From Bacillota bacterium (GTDB lineage: Bacteria; Bacillota; Bacilli; Desulfuribacillales; Desulfuribacillaceae), in the NCBI GenBank assembly GCA_023388635.1, contig JAEWFW010000064.1, positions 36,723-100,722 of the forward strand: 64,000 bases of DNA, given 5' to 3'. The position numbers and the translations under genes are program-made. How positions within the stretch are numbered: position 1 is the stretch's first letter; every line of letters starts with the position of its first letter. This document shows positions 15,906-24,368 of this stretch, one piece after another. The notes under the pieces are model-generated. The model searched no databases and was not told the origin of the DNA. It worked only from the letters and a program-made list of their open reading frames with translations.

Positions 15906-16904
15906 ATGAAGGATCAAATCTTCATATGTGATACACAAGCAAAGCAAGAATTACTCAACGGCAAGCAATACGATTTGGTGATTATCGGGGGAGGACCGGC
16001 AGGAGCGACGGCGGCAATGTATGCTGCGAGAGCTGATATCAATACATTAGTAGTGGATAAAGCGCCGGGAGCAGGGGCATTGTCAATTACTCATAAAATA
16101 GCCAACTATCCCGGTCAAGCAGAAGAACAATCGGGAGAAGAATTGCTCATGAAAATGAGGACCCATGCGCAAAAATACGGTGCTCAGTTTGTGCAAACAC
16201 ATGTACAGGGTGTGGTTTCTGATGATCAGTATAAAACTCTGTATACGACAGAAGGGATTTTTAACGCGAAAGCTCTGATCATTGCGATTGGCGCGCGAGG
16301 CGGAAGAAAGAACAAGATTGAGGGAGAAGAAAGATTCCTCGGACGCGGTGTCAGTTATTGTGCAACGTGTGACGGTGCATTTTATCGCGGCAAAACGGTC
16401 GCCGTAATTGGTGACAATGAAGAAGCCATTGAAGAAGCGATCGTGTTACATAAGTTTGCCAGTAAAGTACTTTTTTTCGTGCCTGGTAAAGCGGTTTCTG
16501 GAAACATAGAAATGGAAGTGCTCGATCAGTACGAGAATATTGAAGTCCAGTACATGACAAGAATTAGAGAAATTTCCGGTGATGAAACGGTGGAGCAGAT
16601 TGTTACGAGTGGTCTTATCACGAATGAGCAGCAGCAATACTCGGTTGATGGTGTATTTATTTATCTATCGGGAAGTCAGCCGAACACAGATTTTCTTAAC
16701 GAGATGCTGGAATTAACTGATGACGGTTATATCCAGGTGAATGAATATATGGAGACAAATGTTCCGGGAATATTTGCCGCCGGAGATATTCGCAAACCAC
16801 CGATTAAACAAGTTGTCGTCGCTGCCGCCGATGGTGCATTAGCAGCTTTATCATGCGATAAGTTTTTGCGTCGGAAAAGCAGTATCAAACCGCAATACGA
16901 TTGA
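15906..16904 (+). CDS. Thioredoxin reductase-like flavoprotein lacking a normal NADPH site
   Basis: 332 residues. FAD-binding GGGPAGATAAMYAARA is at about 28-43 and the redox pair Cys152-x2-Cys155 sits in YCATCDGAFYRGK, exactly as in TrxB. The second nucleotide-binding site is abnormal: TrxB has GGGDSAVEEA and a downstream HRR that grips NADPH phosphate, whereas here it reads GDNEEAIEEA with FVPG. This resembles ferredoxin-dependent flavin thioredoxin reductases described in clostridia and cyanobacteria. It probably reduces thioredoxin or a similar dithiol protein with an electron donor other than NADPH. GGAGGG supports ATG 15906. Confidence 0.8.
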   Translation: MKDQIFICDTQAKQELLNGKQYDLVIIGGGPAGATAAMYAARADINTLVVDKAPGAGALSITHKIANYPGQAEEQSGEELLMKMRTHAQKYGAQFVQTHVQGVVSDDQYKTLYTTEGIFNAKALIIAIGARGGRKNKIEGEERFLGRGVSYCATCDGAFYRGKTVAVIGDNEEAIEEAIVLHKFASKVLFFVPGKAVSGNIEMEVLDQYENIEVQYMTRIREISGDETVEQIVTSGLITNEQQQYSVDGVFIYLSGSQPNTDFLNEMLELTDDGYIQVNEYMETNVPGIFAAGDIRKPPIKQVVVAAADGALAALSCDKFLRRKSSIKPQYD

Positions 16905-16926
16905 TTCAATCGCGGGTATTTTACAG

Positions 16927-16965
16927 AAAGCCTTGTGCACCTTTTCAAAAGGAACGAGGCTTTTT
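16927..16965 (+). terminator. Terminator after the flavoprotein
   Basis: Two-part stem: AAAGCCT (16927-16933) / AGGCTTT (16957-16963) enclosing CCTTTT / AAAAGG, then T residues. Confidence 0.75.
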
Positions 16966-17008
16966 GTAAATCAAGATCAGTTATAAAATATAGAATCAGG
17001 AGCGTTAT

Positions 17009-17332
17009 ATGGAAACCAAATCGATGCAAGATATGCAGCAGGAAGTCGATGCGTACATCAGTCAATATAAAGAGGGATATTTCCCACCCATGTCATTGGT
17101 TGTGCGCATGACGGAGGAATTAGGGGAGTTGGCAAGGGAAGTCAACCACACTTTCGGAGAAAAGAAGAAAAAGCAAGGGGAATCCGAAAGTTCGATTGCA
17201 TTGGAACTCGGAGACATGTTGTTTGTCATGATATGTATGGCAAACAGCTTGAACATCGATTTACAAGCAGCGCATGATAAGGTATTGGAGAAATTCCGCA
17301 CACGTGATGCCGATAGGTGGACAAAAAAATAA
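17009..17332 (+). CDS. MazG-like nucleotide pyrophosphohydrolase (YpjD type)
   Basis: 107 residues. The EELGELAREV helix and the ALELGDMLFVMI helix carry the two acidic clusters (E-x2-E and E-x2-D) that bind magnesium in all-alpha NTP pyrophosphatases. Members cleave non-canonical or excess nucleoside triphosphates to monophosphates. The length and the position directly before dapB match B. subtilis YpjD. A site CAGGAGCG precedes the ATG. Probably in one transcript with dapB (73-base gap). Confidence 0.85.
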   Translation: METKSMQDMQQEVDAYISQYKEGYFPPMSLVVRMTEELGELAREVNHTFGEKKKKQGESESSIALELGDMLFVMICMANSLNIDLQAAHDKVLEKFRTRDADRWTKK

Positions 17333-17405
17333 CATGATTTTTCTCCATATCAATGCTACAATAGTTAAAACTAAAATCATCGGTAAAATATAAGGAGTGC
17401 GAATC

Positions 17406-18206
17406 ATGGATAAAATTAGAGTTGCCGTCACAGGTGCCAATGGGCGCATGGGGCGTGAAGTATTGAAAATGGTTGTAAATGATGCTGATCTTCAGTTAGT
17501 TGCAGCGATTGACCCGCGAACTTCCGCTATCGATGTCGCTCAAGTATTGGGGATACCGCTTACGGGAGTCGTATTTGAAAATGATTTGGAGCAAGCACTG
17601 GTCCGTTCACAGGCAGACGTGATGATTGATTTTACAAATCCTAATGTCGTGACGCAAAATGTAAAAACAGCTATTAAATATGGTGTCAAACCGGTCGTCG
17701 GTACCACCGGTTTACAACAGGAAGATATCAAAGAATTTGATCAATTGTTGAAAGAACGGGATTTGGGCGGGATCTTTGCCCCGAATTTCGCTATCGGTGC
17801 AATTTTGATGATGCGTTTTGCGGAGCAAGCGGCAAAATATATGCCTCATGTGGAAATCATCGAATTACATCACGATCAGAAAATTGATGCTCCGTCCGGT
17901 ACAGCACTCAAAACGGCAGAATTGATCGCTCAACAACGCAAAGCCTTTAAACAAGGCTTGGAAACAGAATACGAAAAAATTGCCGGTGCTAGGGGAGCGG
18001 AGTACGAGGGATTCCGTGTACATAGCGTGCGGTTGCCTGGATTTATTGCGCACCAAGAAGTGATTTTTGGCTCCAATGGTCAAGTACTGACGATTAAACA
18101 TGACAGTATCCACCGTGAATCCTTTATGCCTGGGGTCAACTTAGCAGTTAAAAAAGTTAAAGATTTCGTCGGTGCAGTATACGGCTTAGAAAAATTAATT
18201 GACTAG
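17406..18206 (+). CDS. dapB: 4-hydroxy-tetrahydrodipicolinate reductase
   Basis: 266 residues. Reduces 4-hydroxy-tetrahydrodipicolinate with NAD(P)H in lysine and diaminopimelate synthesis, feeding peptidoglycan and, in spore formers, dipicolinate. Motifs: VTGANGRMGREV near the start, VVGTTGL, IFAPNFAIGA and the catalytic ELHHDQKIDAPSGTA. TAAGGAGTG upstream fixes ATG 17406; nine upstream bases in frame lack a site. In B. subtilis mgsA and bshB1 follow; here bshA follows directly. Confidence 0.96.
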   Translation: MDKIRVAVTGANGRMGREVLKMVVNDADLQLVAAIDPRTSAIDVAQVLGIPLTGVVFENDLEQALVRSQADVMIDFTNPNVVTQNVKTAIKYGVKPVVGTTGLQQEDIKEFDQLLKERDLGGIFAPNFAIGAILMMRFAEQAAKYMPHVEIIELHHDQKIDAPSGTALKTAELIAQQRKAFKQGLETEYEKIAGARGAEYEGFRVHSVRLPGFIAHQEVIFGSNGQVLTIKHDSIHRESFMPGVNLAVKKVKDFVGAVYGLEKLID

Positions 18207-18251
18207 CATATAGGCTTGGATGTGATGATAATTGAATCGACGTGATATTAA

Positions 18252-19382
18252 TTGAATATAGGAGTTATATGCTATCCATCAGTGGGTGGATCCGGCGTTG
18301 TCGCGACCGAATTGGGACAGTCTCTCGCCGCAAGGGGGCATACGGTGCATTTCATTTCCTATGAGAAGCCGTTCCGTTTGCGCGAGCAATCTGATCATAT
18401 ATATTTTCATAAATTGACTATCAATGATTATGCACTATTTAAGTACCCACCTTACGAATTCACGCTCGCAAGTAAAATTGCCGAAATTGCCGATCAATAC
18501 TTTCTAGATGTACTCCATGTGCATTATGCCGTACCACACATCATGTGCGCCTATGTGGCGAAACAGATGCTTGCTGGTAAGCGCGATTTGAAAATTGTCA
18601 CAACGCTGCACGGAACAGATGTGACAGTCATGGGGTATGATGCGCAAATGCAGCAGATGCTGGCGTTCTTTCTGCAACAGTCGGATGCTCTAACAGCGGT
18701 ATCTGACAGTCTTGCCACAGAAGCCAAACAGATATTTAATTTGCAAAGCGAAGTGCGCACGATCTATAACTTTGTCAACATACAGTATTTTTCTCCGCAA
18801 AAATATGAGCAGAAATTTCGGGATATAATTGCTTTACCCCATGAAAAAATTATTATCCATGTGTCGAATTTGCGTTCTGTCAAACGACCGATGGATATTA
18901 TTGAGGTGTTTTTGGCGTTACATACGGAGATTGCCTGCAAGTTGCTGATTGTCGGACATGGTCCGAATAAAAACAGGATGAAACAGTATGTCAAGTTGCA
19001 CAATTTGCAGCAAAAAATTATCTTCCTTGATGATCAAGCCGATCTGCCAAAGCTACTCGCCGTCAGTGACGTTTTTTTGCTGCCTTCCGAACAGGAAAGT
19101 TTCGGATTGGCGGCGTTAGAGGCGATGGCATGCGGCGTACCGGTAGTTGCCAGCGACGTCGGTGGATTGCCGGAATTGATGGTGCACGGTGTAACGGGTT
19201 ATCTCGCACCTGTCGGAGATATTCAAGCATTAGCGGAATATTGCCGATGTGTGCTGACAGATGACGACATCCATGCAGCGATGTCATTAGCGGCATATCA
19301 TCGCGCGTATCAGACATTTAATACCGATACGATTGTCTCGGAATACGAAAACATGCTTACCGAAATATGTTATGCTCTGTGA
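18252..19382 (+). CDS. bshA: N-acetyl-alpha-D-glucosaminyl L-malate synthase (bacillithiol step 1)
   Basis: 376 residues, GT4 glycosyltransferase. Transfers GlcNAc from UDP-GlcNAc to L-malate, the first step of bacillithiol synthesis. The N-terminus (GVICYPSVGGSGVVATELG) and TTLHGTDVTVMG are typical of BshA, and the sugar-nucleotide site ESFGLAALEAMACGVPVVA is near residue 280. The start is a TTG at 18252 with no clear ribosome site, so translation may be weak or coupled. bshB and bshC are not in the window. Confidence 0.93.
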   Translation: MNIGVICYPSVGGSGVVATELGQSLAARGHTVHFISYEKPFRLREQSDHIYFHKLTINDYALFKYPPYEFTLASKIAEIADQYFLDVLHVHYAVPHIMCAYVAKQMLAGKRDLKIVTTLHGTDVTVMGYDAQMQQMLAFFLQQSDALTAVSDSLATEAKQIFNLQSEVRTIYNFVNIQYFSPQKYEQKFRDIIALPHEKIIIHVSNLRSVKRPMDIIEVFLALHTEIACKLLIVGHGPNKNRMKQYVKLHNLQQKIIFLDDQADLPKLLAVSDVFLLPSEQESFGLAALEAMACGVPVVASDVGGLPELMVHGVTGYLAPVGDIQALAEYCRCVLTDDDIHAAMSLAAYHRAYQTFNTDTIVSEYENMLTEICYAL

Positions 19383-19441
19383 CGTTTATATTCACTTAGC
19401 AGCCTACTGAAAAGAACGAAGAAACCGAGAACTTTTCTCAT
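19370..19441 (-). CDS. Possible 23-residue membrane peptide
   Basis: ATG at 19441 preceded nine bases upstream by AGGAGA; the peptide begins MRKVLGFFVLFSRLL and ends in basic residues, like a small amphipathic or membrane peptide. It overlaps the 3' end of bshA on the opposite strand. A good ribosome site is the only support; chance is quite possible. Confidence 0.25.
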   Translation of the reverse strand: MRKVLGFFVLFSRLLSEYKRHRA

Positions 19442-19532
19442 AATTATGACATCTCCTTTTCGTGATTAAGTGATTCTTAGGTAGTTTTTCAAGATTAGAT
19501 CGACAATATCCAAATTGCATAGAGGAAATACA

Positions 19533-20525
19533 ATGGAAAAATATCAAACGCCGAAACATTCCCTGAAAAATTCCATATTAACTCAATTAAAGAACGCAAC
19601 AGACTATATTTCCGGTGAACAATTGAGCGGAAATTTACATGTTTCGCGCACTGCCGTATGGAAACATATACAGGAATTAAAAAAAGACGGGTATGTGATT
19701 GATTCCGTAACGAATAGAGGATACAAGTTGCAGTCTTCTCCTGATACGATCTCGCTTGTTGAGGTGCAATCACGACTGCAAGTGCGCGTTTTTGGGCACA
19801 AATACTGCCATTATGAGACATTGGAATCGACCAATACGACAGCAAAAAAATTTGCGGAACTCGGAGAACCCGAGGGAACGGTCGTCGTTGCCGAACAACA
19901 AACCCATGGAAAAGGGCGTATGGGCAGACAATGGGCATCACCTAAAGGACGCGGCATTTACTTTTCTCTGATCATTCGTCCGAAGATTCCCGTCATGCAA
20001 GCGCCACAGCTAACACTCGTTGTGGCGACGGTCATAGCGGAGGCGATTCGCGAACAATACGCCGTCCCGGCGACGATTAAATGGCCGAACGATATCGTCG
20101 TGAACGGCAAAAAATTGTGTGGCATCCTCGTAGAAATGTCGTCGGACATGGATCAAATTCATCATGCCGTCATTGGCATTGGGGTCAATGCCAACAATAC
20201 GCGGGAAGAACTGCCGGAAGTTGTGACACAGTGGACACCGACTTCATTGTATTTAGAAACGGGATCACCGATCGACCGCGCCCACTTTACAGTATATGTA
20301 ATCGAACAGTTAGAACGTGCCTATGAAATGTATCTGATGTCGGGATTCCGACCATTCCGCAGCAAATGGGAGTCGATGGCGTATTCCATTGGCAACGAGA
20401 TCACGATTACGATGGTCGGTGAAACGATCCGCGGAATCCTGCTCGGCATCGAAGATTCCGGAGCGCTGGTGATCGAAGAAAACGGAATAAAGCGCACGAT
20501 TCACAGTGGGGAAATCATCATTTGA
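19533..20525 (+). CDS. birA: Bifunctional biotin ligase / biotin operon repressor
   Basis: 330 residues. The N-terminal winged helix (LSGNLHVSRTAVWKHIQELKKDG, about 25-60) lets it repress biotin genes; the central catalytic domain has GKGRMGRQWASPKGRGIYFS, the ATP/biotin loop, and KWPNDIVVNGKKLCGILVE. It makes biotinyl-5'-AMP and attaches biotin to carboxylase subunits. ATG 19533 follows AGAGGAAA with correct spacing; an in-frame upstream start at 19515 lacks a site. Located before panB as in B. subtilis. No biotin operator is evident in the window. Confidence 0.95.
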   Translation: MEKYQTPKHSLKNSILTQLKNATDYISGEQLSGNLHVSRTAVWKHIQELKKDGYVIDSVTNRGYKLQSSPDTISLVEVQSRLQVRVFGHKYCHYETLESTNTTAKKFAELGEPEGTVVVAEQQTHGKGRMGRQWASPKGRGIYFSLIIRPKIPVMQAPQLTLVVATVIAEAIREQYAVPATIKWPNDIVVNGKKLCGILVEMSSDMDQIHHAVIGIGVNANNTREELPEVVTQWTPTSLYLETGSPIDRAHFTVYVIEQLERAYEMYLMSGFRPFRSKWESMAYSIGNEITITMVGETIRGILLGIEDSGALVIEENGIKRTIHSGEIII

Positions 20526-20568
20526 CTCAAGGGATCAAATGATGCACAGTGCCTACGAGAATTAACAC

Positions 20569-20597
20569 TTGCACAAAGAAAAATTTTTCTATACACT
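20569..20597 (+). promoter_or_regulatory. SigA-type promoter of the panBCD operon
   Basis: TTGCAC (20569-20574), 17-base spacer, TACACT (20592-20597). The expected start site is near 20604, so the leader begins at the 5' arm of the hairpin described next. Confidence 0.55.
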
Positions 20598-20601
20598 TAT
20601 A

Positions 20602-20660
20602 TGCAAGGTGGTATCCTCAGGAACTGCACTTGCAATGATGATTCTCTGAGAAATTTACCT
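20602..20660 (+). promoter_or_regulatory. Structured panB leader, possible pan-motif RNA
   Basis: The leader folds with TGCAAG (20602-20607)/CTTGCA (20629-20634), or alternatively with AGGT/ACCT and CTCAG/CTGAG arms that embrace most of the segment. It is followed by a terminator and then panB. A short hairpin RNA called the pan motif is known upstream of panB operons in several phyla; position fits, but I cannot check the consensus here. The mutually exclusive pairings are what an attenuator needs. Confidence 0.45.
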
Positions 20661-20661
20661 G

Positions 20662-20690
20662 CCTTCCAGTTGTTGACTGGAGGGTTTTCT
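20662..20690 (+). terminator. Attenuator-type terminator in the panB leader
   Basis: CCTTCCAGT (20662-20670) / ACTGGAGGG (20676-20684), nine pairs including one wobble, loop TGTTG, then TTTTCTGTATTTT. It lies between the pan promoter and the panB start, so some control of read-through is expected. Confidence 0.75.
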
Positions 20691-20721
20691 GTATTTTACT
20701 TACATGAGGAGGATCGATTCT

Positions 20722-21564
20722 ATGAAAAAAGTTACGACATCGACAATTCGCTCGATGAAAGGGAAGGAAAAAATTTCGGTATTAACTGCCTATGATTATT
20801 CCATGGCAAAAATTTTTGACGAAGCAGGGGTTGATGTGCTGTTAGTGGGCGATTCACTAGGCAATGTCATCCTCGGGTATGATTCGACGATTCCGGTCAC
20901 TGTATCCGATATGATTCACCATGGCAAAGCAGTTGTCAGAGGTACAAAGCGAGCGCACGTCGTCGTCGACATGCCGTTTATGAGTTACCAGACAAGTCAA
21001 AGGGATGCTCTGTGCAATGCCGCAGAAATCATGCGTCAGACAGGTGCATCGAGCGTAAAACTAGAGGGCGGTCGGGAAATCGCCGACACGGTTGCGGCAT
21101 TGACATCTGCCGGAATTCCTGTCATGGGACATCTTGGACTGATGCCGCAAGCCGTAAATCAAGCGGGTGGATATCTCGTACAAGGGAAAACAGTCAGTTC
21201 GGCACAGCGCATCCTTGAAGATGCGAAACTTCTCCAACAGGCAGGCGCTTATGCCGTGGTGCTGGAATGTATTCCGTCACAATTGGCACAGCAAATCACC
21301 GAGCAGTTGGAAATCCCGACAATCGGGATCGGCGCAGGAGCACCATGCGACGGACAGGTGCTCGTCTGCTACGATATGCTGGGCATTTACAATAACATGA
21401 AACCGAAATTCGTCAAACAATACGCATCTCTGTATGATGCGATTTCCGCCAGTGTGCAAGCCTATAAACAAGAAGTGCAGAATGGGCAATTCCCTGCGGA
21501 AGAGCACAGTTATCAGCTTGCCGACGATGTGTTGTCGGAGCTCTATGGAGGGACGAAAGAATGA
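20722..21564 (+). CDS. panB: 3-methyl-2-oxobutanoate hydroxymethyltransferase
   Basis: 280 residues. Transfers a hydroxymethyl group from methylene-tetrahydrofolate to ketoisovalerate, giving ketopantoate for pantothenate and CoA. Motifs: VLTAYDYSMAKIFDEAG, LLVGDSLGNVILGYDST, VKLEGG and GHLGLMPQ. ATG 20722 has GAGGAGG nine bases before; an in-frame ATG at 20704 overlaps that site and is rejected. It overlaps panC by four bases (ATGA), so the two are translationally coupled. Controlled by the leader with terminator. Confidence 0.96.
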   Translation: MKKVTTSTIRSMKGKEKISVLTAYDYSMAKIFDEAGVDVLLVGDSLGNVILGYDSTIPVTVSDMIHHGKAVVRGTKRAHVVVDMPFMSYQTSQRDALCNAAEIMRQTGASSVKLEGGREIADTVAALTSAGIPVMGHLGLMPQAVNQAGGYLVQGKTVSSAQRILEDAKLLQQAGAYAVVLECIPSQLAQQITEQLEIPTIGIGAGAPCDGQVLVCYDMLGIYNNMKPKFVKQYASLYDAISASVQAYKQEVQNGQFPAEEHSYQLADDVLSELYGGTKE

Positions 21565-22430
21565 CGACTGTTCTTCACACAATCGATCAAATGCGCGAGC
21601 AAATTCGTTTACTCCGTTCGCAAAACAAAACGATCGGTCTTGTACCGACCATGGGTTATCTGCATGACGGTCATATGTCGCTGATTGAGCGGAGTGCCGA
21701 AGAGAACGACAAAACGGTCGTCAGTATCTTTGTCAATCCGGCTCAATTTGGTGTCAACGAAGATTATGACAGCTATCCGCGCAATCTAGAACATGACTTG
21801 CAGAAGATCGGTACCCAAGCGGATTTTGTCTTTGCGCCGAATAGCCAGATGATGTATCCCGACGATTTTGTCACCGGCGTGACAACGAGTCGCTACTCGG
21901 AAGGATTATGCGGAGACGCGCGTCCCGGTCATTTTAACGGCGTTGTGACAGTAGTAACTAAATTATTGAATATCGTCACGCCGGATCGTGCCTATTTTGG
22001 ACAGAAGGACATTCAACAATACCGCATCATCAGACAGCTCGTTAAAGATTTAAATATCAATACGGCAGTATACAGTTGTCCGATTGTCCGCGAACTTGAC
22101 GGACTGGCAATGAGTTCGCGCAATTCGTACTTGACGGAGGAGCAGAGGGCACAGGCGACTGTCTTGCACCGCTCTTTACAGGACGCCCTACAGCTTATCG
22201 AACAAGGGGAAATGGATATACAAAAAATCCGCGCTGTCATTGAAGAGACGATTGCCACAGCTCCATTAGCTGTCGTCGATTACATTGAATGCCGACAATT
22301 CGATAGCTGGCAACCGGTCGAGCGGATTGACAATACGCGAGACACTAGACAGTATGTTTTGGCTATGGCTGTGAAATTCGGTAATACACGTCTGCTGGAC
22401 AATGTATTATTTGGGGGGCGAATGGACTGA
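21561..22430 (+). CDS. panC: Pantothenate synthetase
   Basis: 289 residues. Condenses pantoate and beta-alanine with ATP. The HIGH-like GYLHDGHMSLI motif near residue 33, FVNPAQFG, the YFGQKDIQQ segment and the KMSKS-like MSSRNSYL are all present. Starts within the panB stop (ATGA) and ends on the panD start (TGATG), so panBCD is a tightly coupled operon. Confidence 0.96.
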   Translation: MTTVLHTIDQMREQIRLLRSQNKTIGLVPTMGYLHDGHMSLIERSAEENDKTVVSIFVNPAQFGVNEDYDSYPRNLEHDLQKIGTQADFVFAPNSQMMYPDDFVTGVTTSRYSEGLCGDARPGHFNGVVTVVTKLLNIVTPDRAYFGQKDIQQYRIIRQLVKDLNINTAVYSCPIVRELDGLAMSSRNSYLTEEQRAQATVLHRSLQDALQLIEQGEMDIQKIRAVIEETIATAPLAVVDYIECRQFDSWQPVERIDNTRDTRQYVLAMAVKFGNTRLLDNVLFGGRMD

Positions 22431-22801
22431 TGAACCGCACGATGATGAAATCGAAACTCCACAGAGCGACGGTCACTGATGCGAATCTGAATTATGTCGG
22501 CAGCATTACGATCGACGAACAACTTATGGAGCAAGTAGACATTCTTCCGAATGAGCAAGTCTGTATTGTCAATAACAACAACGGAGAACGCTTCGAGACC
22601 TATGTAATTCCCGGAGTGCGGGGCAGTGGGGAAATATGCCTAAACGGTGCGGCAGCTCGGCTGGTCCAGCCGGGAGATATTGTAATTATTATCGCATACG
22701 GCATATATACAGAAGAAGAGTTAGCAAACTACGCACCGAAGATCGCAATTTTAAACGAAAACAATCAAGTGATAGAAACCGTATTCCGAGAAGCCAATTA
22801 G
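22430..22801 (+). CDS. panD: Aspartate 1-decarboxylase proenzyme
   Basis: 123 residues. Makes beta-alanine from aspartate for PanC. The self-cleavage site is YVGSITID, where the Gly-Ser bond is cut to give the pyruvoyl group; Tyr and Thr/Arg helper residues (NGERFETYVI, NGAAARL) are in place. The start overlaps the panC stop by one base. The closest terminator-like structure downstream also carries the next gene's ribosome site. Confidence 0.95.
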   Translation: MNRTMMKSKLHRATVTDANLNYVGSITIDEQLMEQVDILPNEQVCIVNNNNGERFETYVIPGVRGSGEICLNGAAARLVQPGDIVIIIAYGIYTEEELANYAPKIAILNENNQVIETVFREAN

Positions 22802-22838
22802 TAAGAGACTAATACCTCGTGAATTTGTTATTATGAAT

Positions 22839-22892
22839 AAAGCTCACCCGTCCGACAAACACTTAGAAAAAAGGATAAGGGGTGAGCTTTTT
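22839..22892 (+). promoter_or_regulatory. Terminator-like hairpin containing the next gene's ribosome site
   Basis: AAAGCTCACCC (22839-22849) pairs perfectly with GGGTGAGCTTT (22880-22890), followed by TT. The 3' arm contains AAGGGGTG, the Shine-Dalgarno of the TPR gene, and the T-run supplies its TTG start at 22891. It may end the pan operon and mask translation of the TPR gene. Confidence 0.6.
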
Positions 22893-24300
22893 GCCTGTAC
22901 AAAAATATTTTGACGATTTATTTGAGAAACTTGTTGATATTCACGATAAACTCGATTATGCGGAAGGGGAAGAGAAGAGCCGGCTGATCGATCAATTGCT
23001 CGTCATTCGCCAATGTGGTGATACGATTTACAAGCAGTGGGAAATTCTTCAGGAATATATCAATATTTTGAGCGCGGAATACAGGTTAGAAGAGCAAGGA
23101 AACCCCATTTCCACTGGCACATCATCGGGCGAATCGGCGATTACGAAAACCAAGGAGACGACAAATGAGGTATTCTGGGTTGCTGATGAAGAGTCGATTA
23201 CGAAATTCCGCAAAGGGTTAGGCTATTTTGAGTTGTTGATGTATGAGGATAGTGTTTCGTATTTTCAAGAAACGGTGGAGCGTGACCCGGAATTCGTGAT
23301 TGCCAGAGTATATCTCGGCATGTGTCATATGAGTCTCGGACGCTTAAACGAGGCGGAGGCAGAGCTAAAACGCGCATTGATGTTCTCGGATCGGCATTCA
23401 CCCTATTACCCACTGATTAATCATGTTCTCGGCTGTATATACGCCCAGAAGTTGCTATATGATTTGGCTATCCAGCGCTTTACAGAAGTGATCGCCGTAA
23501 AACCGGATTTTAAAAATGTATATTTTAATCTAGGAGCAGTCTATTACAACCAAAAAAAATATACGCAAGCGCGCGATACGTTTCGCCAGGCAATCGCATC
23601 CGATGAAAATGATTGGGAAGTACACTATTTCATGGGTAAAGCCTGCTTGTTCCTGACCGATTTTGCCCAAGCAATGGAGCATTTCAAACGCTCCTTCGCC
23701 ATATGCAAACATCTGCATGTTGGGCTTTCTCTGGGTAAATCATACGAGCTGCTGAACCAAACAGACAAAGCGATTCGTATATATCAGCAATTGCGCGAAA
23801 TTTATCCGGCGGAGAGTGAATTATACTATCGTTTCAGTTGGATCGCAATTCAACAGCATCAATATGACCAAGCTGCCCTTGCCATTAAACAGGCAATAAG
23901 TTTGCACCCTCGAAATTATAATTATCTGTATACATTGGGCTGGATTTATTTACAGATGAACCAGTTCGAACAGGCAGAGAATTGTTTTAATTTTTTACAG
24001 AGACAGAGTGGTAACAAATTGTTGGCAAGCATCGGACTGACGAAGATATACAGCCGTCAGGCAAAGCATCAGGAAGCGAAAGCGCAGCTCTACGAGGCAC
24101 TCAAGCAATATCCGAAAAAGAAAGATGTCAGTATTATCGCCTACCATCTGGGGCATTTATGGCTGCAAAACAAGCAATACCGCAAAGCAAGTTATTGCTT
24201 CAAGGCATCACTCAAACACACGCCATACATGATAGAGGCGAAATTCTATTTAAACGTAATCGAAAAAATGCTTCCCAAACATATGCTTCAAATTTCATAG
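22891..24300 (+). CDS. TPR-repeat protein, YpiA-like
   Basis: 469 residues. After an N-terminal helical region (~100 residues), at least eight tetratricopeptide repeats follow from about residue 105 to the end (for example GYFELLMYEDSVSYFQETVE, VYFNLGAVYYNQKKYTQARD, YLYTLGWIYLQMNQFEQAEN). TPRs form a protein-binding superhelix. B. subtilis YpiA, encoded in the same chromosomal region, is also a TPR protein of similar length, but orthology is only suggested. TTG 22891 is preferred because AAGGGGTG lies six bases upstream; GTG 22882 is too close to it. No membrane segment; likely cytoplasmic. Confidence 0.75.
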   Translation: MPVQKYFDDLFEKLVDIHDKLDYAEGEEKSRLIDQLLVIRQCGDTIYKQWEILQEYINILSAEYRLEEQGNPISTGTSSGESAITKTKETTNEVFWVADEESITKFRKGLGYFELLMYEDSVSYFQETVERDPEFVIARVYLGMCHMSLGRLNEAEAELKRALMFSDRHSPYYPLINHVLGCIYAQKLLYDLAIQRFTEVIAVKPDFKNVYFNLGAVYYNQKKYTQARDTFRQAIASDENDWEVHYFMGKACLFLTDFAQAMEHFKRSFAICKHLHVGLSLGKSYELLNQTDKAIRIYQQLREIYPAESELYYRFSWIAIQQHQYDQAALAIKQAISLHPRNYNYLYTLGWIYLQMNQFEQAENCFNFLQRQSGNKLLASIGLTKIYSRQAKHQEAKAQLYEALKQYPKKKDVSIIAYHLGHLWLQNKQYRKASYCFKASLKHTPYMIEAKFYLNVIEKMLPKHMLQIS

Positions 24301-24368
24301 CTGTTTACAGATAAATAGTGTAAAATAGACAGAAGTCAAACCGAATTTATTCACTTAGGAGAAACTTC

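Noticed and set aside
20600..20690. T-box riboswitch upstream of panB
   Set aside because: GGTGGTATCC is only loosely like the T-box core, the leader is too short for a specifier stem, and panB is not a usual T-box target.
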